Below, piece by piece: positions 61,584-64,000 of a DNA stretch of 64,000 nucleotides. Every line of letters starts with the position of its first letter. Within the stretch, counting starts at the first letter, position 1. Under the pieces are notes generated by a model. The model made no database searches. It was not told the DNA's origin and saw only the letters and a list, made by a program, of their open reading frames with translations. The translations under genes and the position numbers were made by a program. Source of the DNA: Streptomyces sp. TBY4. GTDB lineage: Bacteria; Actinomycetota; Actinomycetes; Streptomycetales; Streptomycetaceae. The stretch spans positions 124,001-188,000 of the forward strand of contig NZ_JANAVF010000005.1 in NCBI RefSeq assembly GCF_024213195.1. Direction: 5' to 3'.

Positions 61584-62422
61584 GCACTGATTTCCAACAG
61601 GCCCGAGAGTCCCTCGGCGCGCGGCTGCGCGAGCTGCGAACCGAGGCCGGGCTCACCGGCCGGGAGCTGGCCGCGCTGTGCGGCTGGCCTCCCTCCAAGG
61701 TCTCCAAGCTGGAGACGGGCAGGCAGACGGCCACCGCCGAGGACCTCGGTACCTGGGCCGAACAGACCGGCCAGCCGGATGCGGCGGCGGAGCTGCGGGG
61801 CAGGCTGCGCGGGTTGGAGAGCCGCTACCGGAGTTGGCGCCGCCAGCTCGCGGGCGGGCACCGTGCCGTTCAGGAACTCAACGCGGCGCAGGAGCGGGAG
61901 GCCGAACACGTCCGGCTCTTCGAGCCCGGGATCGTCCCCGGTGTGTTCCAGACCGCCGACTACGCCCGGAGCATCCTCACGGACGTCTCTGACCGGCTCG
62001 GTGTCACCCGTGACATCGAGGACGGCGTGCGGGCCCGCATGAAGCGGCAAGAGGCGCTGTACGAGCCCGGGCACCTGTTCCGGGCCGTCGTCTGGGAAGC
62101 GGCGCTGCACACCCTCCGGTGCTCGCCGGACGCCATGGTCGCTCAGCTCGACCGGCTGTCCGGTCTGATAGGGCTGGACACGGTGAGGCTCGGGATCATC
62201 CCGTTCGGGGTCCGTATGAAGGTCTCGCCCAAGCACGGGTTCTGGATCATGGACGACGGGCTCGTGATCGCCGACACCTGGAACGCGGAGCTGTGGCTCG
62301 ACGCTCCGGACGACGTCGCGCACTACGTGCGCACGTGGGAGCTCCTGGAGGAGACGGCGGTCTACGGACCCGCCGCGCACCGGCTGATCCTCCGGGCACG
62401 GTCCACGTTCAACCGCCCGTGA
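61580..62422 (+). CDS. XRE-type HTH regulator with DUF5753 (Scr1-like) domain
   Basis: A 280-aa transcription regulator. The helix-turn-helix spans residues ~11-65 (LGARLRELRTEAGLTGRELA, CGWPPSKVSKLETGRQTATA). The DUF5753 domain fills residues ~95-275 (AEHVRLFEPGIVPGVFQTAD, YARSIL, FGVRMKVSPKHGFWIMDDG). This family, with DUF397 partners, controls development and antibiotic genes in Streptomyces (BldB/WhiJ-like sets). The start GTG overlaps the DUF6879 stop. A DUF397 gene lies 760 bases downstream. Confidence 0.88.
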   Translation: MSTDFQQARESLGARLRELRTEAGLTGRELAALCGWPPSKVSKLETGRQTATAEDLGTWAEQTGQPDAAAELRGRLRGLESRYRSWRRQLAGGHRAVQELNAAQEREAEHVRLFEPGIVPGVFQTADYARSILTDVSDRLGVTRDIEDGVRARMKRQEALYEPGHLFRAVVWEAALHTLRCSPDAMVAQLDRLSGLIGLDTVRLGIIPFGVRMKVSPKHGFWIMDDGLVIADTWNAELWLDAPDDVAHYVRTWELLEETAVYGPAAHRLILRARSTFNRP

Positions 62423-62496
62423 GCAACTCCGAGAAGCACACGGCGCAGGACGAGAAACTCCGAGAAACACGCAGGCTGCGTACGGGCTCACATCCC

Positions 62497-62502
62497 TACG
62501 GT
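62497..62502 (+). promoter_or_regulatory. -10 box for a leaderless transcript
   Basis: TACGGT followed by 7 bases and the ATG at 62510. Identical to the box at 60772 including the downstream GC. Confidence 0.4.
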
Positions 62503-62509
62503 GCTTCGC

Positions 62510-62839
62510 ATGGCGACCAACGGGACACCCACGAATGACCCCGAGGATGCGGGATCCACACTGCGGCGACTGCCCTGGACGACGGGCGAGGGCAAGCTCT
62601 GTTTCCTGAGCACGGCGGGGCCGGACAGCTTCCTGTCCAGGCTGGCCGACGACCTGGAGGAGGTGCAGCTCGATACGGCGGCGGAGGTGCTGGAGCACTC
62701 CCTCGCGCTGCTGGCCAACCCGGATGCCCCGCCGACCGAACTCCGGTTCGTCACGGCACGGCTCACCGAGTGCCTCGGTGACGCGCTGCGGGTCGCCGAG
62801 AGCCGGGGCGAGCGAATGTCCGCCGGGGCGCTCCAGTGA
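62510..62839 (+). CDS. Small protein of unknown function in the regulatory module
   Basis: A 109-aa protein. A short polar start, then STLRRLPWTTGEGKLCFLST and a helical region DSFLSRLADDLEEVQLDTAA, EVLEHSLALL, RFVTARLTECLGDALRVAES. Actinobacterial XRE/DUF397 modules often include proteins like this one. The ATG at 62510 is preferred to GTG 62501 because a -10 box ends 7 bases before it. Overlaps the next gene by 4 bases. Confidence 0.65.
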   Translation: MATNGTPTNDPEDAGSTLRRLPWTTGEGKLCFLSTAGPDSFLSRLADDLEEVQLDTAAEVLEHSLALLANPDAPPTELRFVTARLTECLGDALRVAESRGERMSAGALQ

Positions 62840-63063
62840 CCGCCCGGGCCCGGTACAGGTTCGTGGATCACACGATCACGGCCCACCCCGACAGTGACGT
62901 CACCTTCGAGGCCCAGTGCCTGGACTGCGGTCAAGAGTCCGGCGGGTTGCCCACGGCGGCCGACACCGACACGTGGGCGCTGCGGCACGCGGGGGCGACC
63001 GGGCACATGGGCTTCCGACGCCTCATGACCTCCTTCGCGCTCGTCACCCGGCACACGAGGTAG
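62836..63063 (+). CDS. Small CxxC protein (resembles DUF7848)
   Basis: A 75-aa protein starting at GTG 62836 (GTGA overlap). It has YRFVDHTITAHPDSDVTFEA, a CLDCGQ pair and DTDTWALRHAGATGHMGFRR, a pattern seen in a family of small Streptomyces proteins in XRE/DUF397 neighbourhoods. Cys and His residues could bind a metal. Function unknown. Confidence 0.65.
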   Translation: MTARARYRFVDHTITAHPDSDVTFEAQCLDCGQESGGLPTAADTDTWALRHAGATGHMGFRRLMTSFALVTRHTR

Positions 63064-63071
63064 GGCGAGCG

Positions 63072-63132
63072 AGGCCCGACCACTGGCCGGGCCTGATGTC
63101 TCCCGCTCCGCTCGGGGGCGGGAGAGTGAGAG
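63072..63132 (+). terminator. Paired hairpins after the DUF7848-like gene
   Basis: AGGCCCG (63072-63078) pairs with CGGGCCT (63088-63094); a second 7-bp stem CTCCCGC / GCGGGAG follows within about 40 bases. Could end the 62510-63063 transcript before the DUF397 gene. Confidence 0.4.
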
Positions 63133-63185
63133 ATCGACGGTCCGGGGACCGCTTCCCCGGGATGAGCCGGCGAAGGGAAGAACCG

Positions 63186-63395
63186 ATGCCCGAGAGTCCC
63201 GCTTACGAGTTCGTCAGCGCGGTCGCCTGCCGTGACGCCAGGGTGAACAACTGCCTGGAGGTCGCGCAGAACGTCCCCGGCGTCGTGGCGCTGCGCGAGA
63301 GCGCCGCACCGGGAGTCGTCGTGGAGACCACCCCGGAGAAGTGGGCCGCCTTCGTGGCCGGTGTGCGTGCGGGAGACTTCGACCCGAGCGCATAG
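63186..63395 (+). CDS. DUF397 domain protein
   Basis: A 69-aa protein matching DUF397: a central NCLEVAQNVPGVVALRES (the family CVEVA..PG.VAVRDS block) and a C-terminal EKWAAFVAGVRAGDFD. DUF397 proteins act as partners of XRE-DUF5753 regulators such as the one at 61580. ATG 63186 follows AAGGGAAG at 5 bases. Confidence 0.85.
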   Translation: MPESPAYEFVSAVACRDARVNNCLEVAQNVPGVVALRESAAPGVVVETTPEKWAAFVAGVRAGDFDPSA

Positions 63396-63411
63396 CCGAG
63401 GGAGGTACGCC

Positions 63412-63585
63412 GTGGAGCCCTGCCCGCAGTGCGGCCAGGCCAGCACCGAGGACCCGGAGAACGGGCTCGTGTGGTGCTTCGCCTGCCGCTGGTTCTACCG
63501 GACCGCTCCCCTACGATGCTCGGGTCTCAGCCGCACGGCGCGCTTCACGAACACCCGGGCCCCGTACTCGCTGCGCCGACATTGA
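63412..63585 (+). CDS. Small zinc-ribbon protein
   Basis: A 57-aa protein. GTG 63412 follows GGGAGG at 7 bases, a strong site. It has two CxxC pairs, EPCPQCGQ and VWCFACRWF, 15 residues apart, which should bind one zinc. Followed by a basic tail. Unknown role; perhaps a DNA- or protein-binding factor of the element. Confidence 0.65.
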   Translation: MEPCPQCGQASTEDPENGLVWCFACRWFYRTAPLRCSGLSRTARFTNTRAPYSLRRH

Positions 63586-63612
63586 ACACCGAGCACGGGG
63601 CCCGGTTTTTTT
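63555..63612 (+). terminator. Canonical Rho-independent terminator with T-tract
   Basis: 11-bp stem (63555-63565 and 63595-63605) strengthened by an inner CTCG/CGAG pair (63567-63570 and 63590-63593), then seven T (63606-63612). The only terminator in the window with a full T-tract. It overlaps the end of the zinc-ribbon gene. Confidence 0.85.
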
Positions 63613-63724
63613 AGGAAACGGACCCGCCGGGACACCCCGCGCCCCCTGTTCTCTCTCCCCGGGTAATGGAGGGGGGTAGCCCGAAAACGCGCCCAATCGC
63701 TCCTGACCAGCCACAATCTTTCCC

Positions 63725-64000
63725 ATGGCGACTACTAAGCGAGCGCTTACCAACCGGGGAGCCAGCGAATCGGGAGTCCCCCGCCACGGCGGACGGGTCG
63801 AGCGCGGGATCACGGACGCTCTACGGGCCTCTCGCGCCGGGGAACGCCCCGACCCCCGGTGGGCGGCCGTCGAAGCCCTGGCGCGCACCCTGGGCCGCGC
63901 CCTGGACGGTGCGGCGGCGGGCGGGGAGGTCTACGCGGTGGTCCAGCTCTCCGGGCGGCTGCTCGGCGTCCTGCGGGAGCTGGGGCTCACCCCCGCCAGC
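63725..64000 (+). CDS. Possible phage small terminase subunit, C-terminus beyond window
   Basis: A 92-codon fragment beginning MATTKRALTNRGASESGVPR and continuing RVERGITDALRASRAGERPD, PRWAAVEALARTLGRALDGA, and VYAVVQLSGRLLGVLRELGL before the edge. The last helix recalls small terminase proteins of actinophages. HNH genes nearby and the position past a phage-like int support this, but the fragment is short and the family call is tentative. The stretch CACAAT with 7 bases before the ATG may be a leaderless -10 box. Confidence 0.5.
   Translation, partial: MATTKRALTNRGASESGVPRHGGRVERGITDALRASRAGERPDPRWAAVEALARTLGRALDGAAAGGEVYAVVQLSGRLLGVLRELGLTPAS

Noticed and set aside
1..64000. CRISPR arrays, rRNA genes, insertion sequences
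   Set aside because: No regularly spaced short repeats, no rRNA-like sequence and no transposase motifs were noticed.

Overview
The window looks like chromosomal DNA from a Streptomyces or very close relative. It has high G+C with GTG and ATG starts, and it carries a core gene order familiar from that genus: rplU-rpmA-obg-proB, rne, mreB / mreC-mreD-pbp2-sfr, ndk-folC-valS and clpX-clpP2-clpP1-tig. Everything here was read by eye; no database search was run.

Left part (1-10082): a truncated unknown gene, proB, a GtrA/GtrB-type membrane glycosylation pair, a 959-aa protein joining a family-2 glycosyltransferase to a CDP-glycerol glycerophosphotransferase domain, a family-4 glycosyltransferase, galE and a second large family-2 glycosyltransferase. 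Together they look like a cell-wall glycopolymer (teichoic-acid-like) assembly island. Next come obg, rpmA and rplU, read leftward from one recognisable promoter at 12489-12517.

Polymorphic toxin island (12549-25607): a leftward locus sits between rplU and rne. It encodes an FG-GAP repeat protein, a LamG-domain protein and a giant RHS/YD-repeat protein ending in a Hint domain plus an HNH-like nuclease tip, followed by an overlapping DUF4265 gene that is the likely immunity protein. The RHS gene has an in-frame TAG at 17533-17535, and the FG-GAP gene has a one-base frameshift near 25196. The LamG and putative immunity genes are open. This is the most unusual part of the window.

Central core (25608-56245): RNase E/G flanked by basic repeat arms, a radical-SAM protein with its DUF2344 partner, a repetitive membrane protein, a CYTH-CHAD protein, the lateral/spore wall genes (sfr, pbp2, mreD, mreC, mreB), ndk, DUF4233, folC, valS, clpX, clpP2, clpP1 and tig. 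A second MreB-like gene, an orphan histidine kinase and a VKOR gene lie between folC and valS. A ClgR-like box precedes clpP1.

Right part (56434-64000): tRNA-Pro(TGG) and tRNA-Gly(TCC). A tyrosine integrase gene begins just past the tRNA-Gly 3' end, followed by an Xis-like gene, an HNH endonuclease, regulatory modules of the DUF6879 / HTH-DUF5753 / DUF397 type, a small zinc-ribbon protein, a strong terminator and a truncated gene that resembles a phage small terminase. This is the left end of an integrative, probably phage-related, element whose far end lies outside the window. The clearest start-proximal -10 boxes suggest several leaderless mRNAs (folC, valS, VKOR and one element gene).
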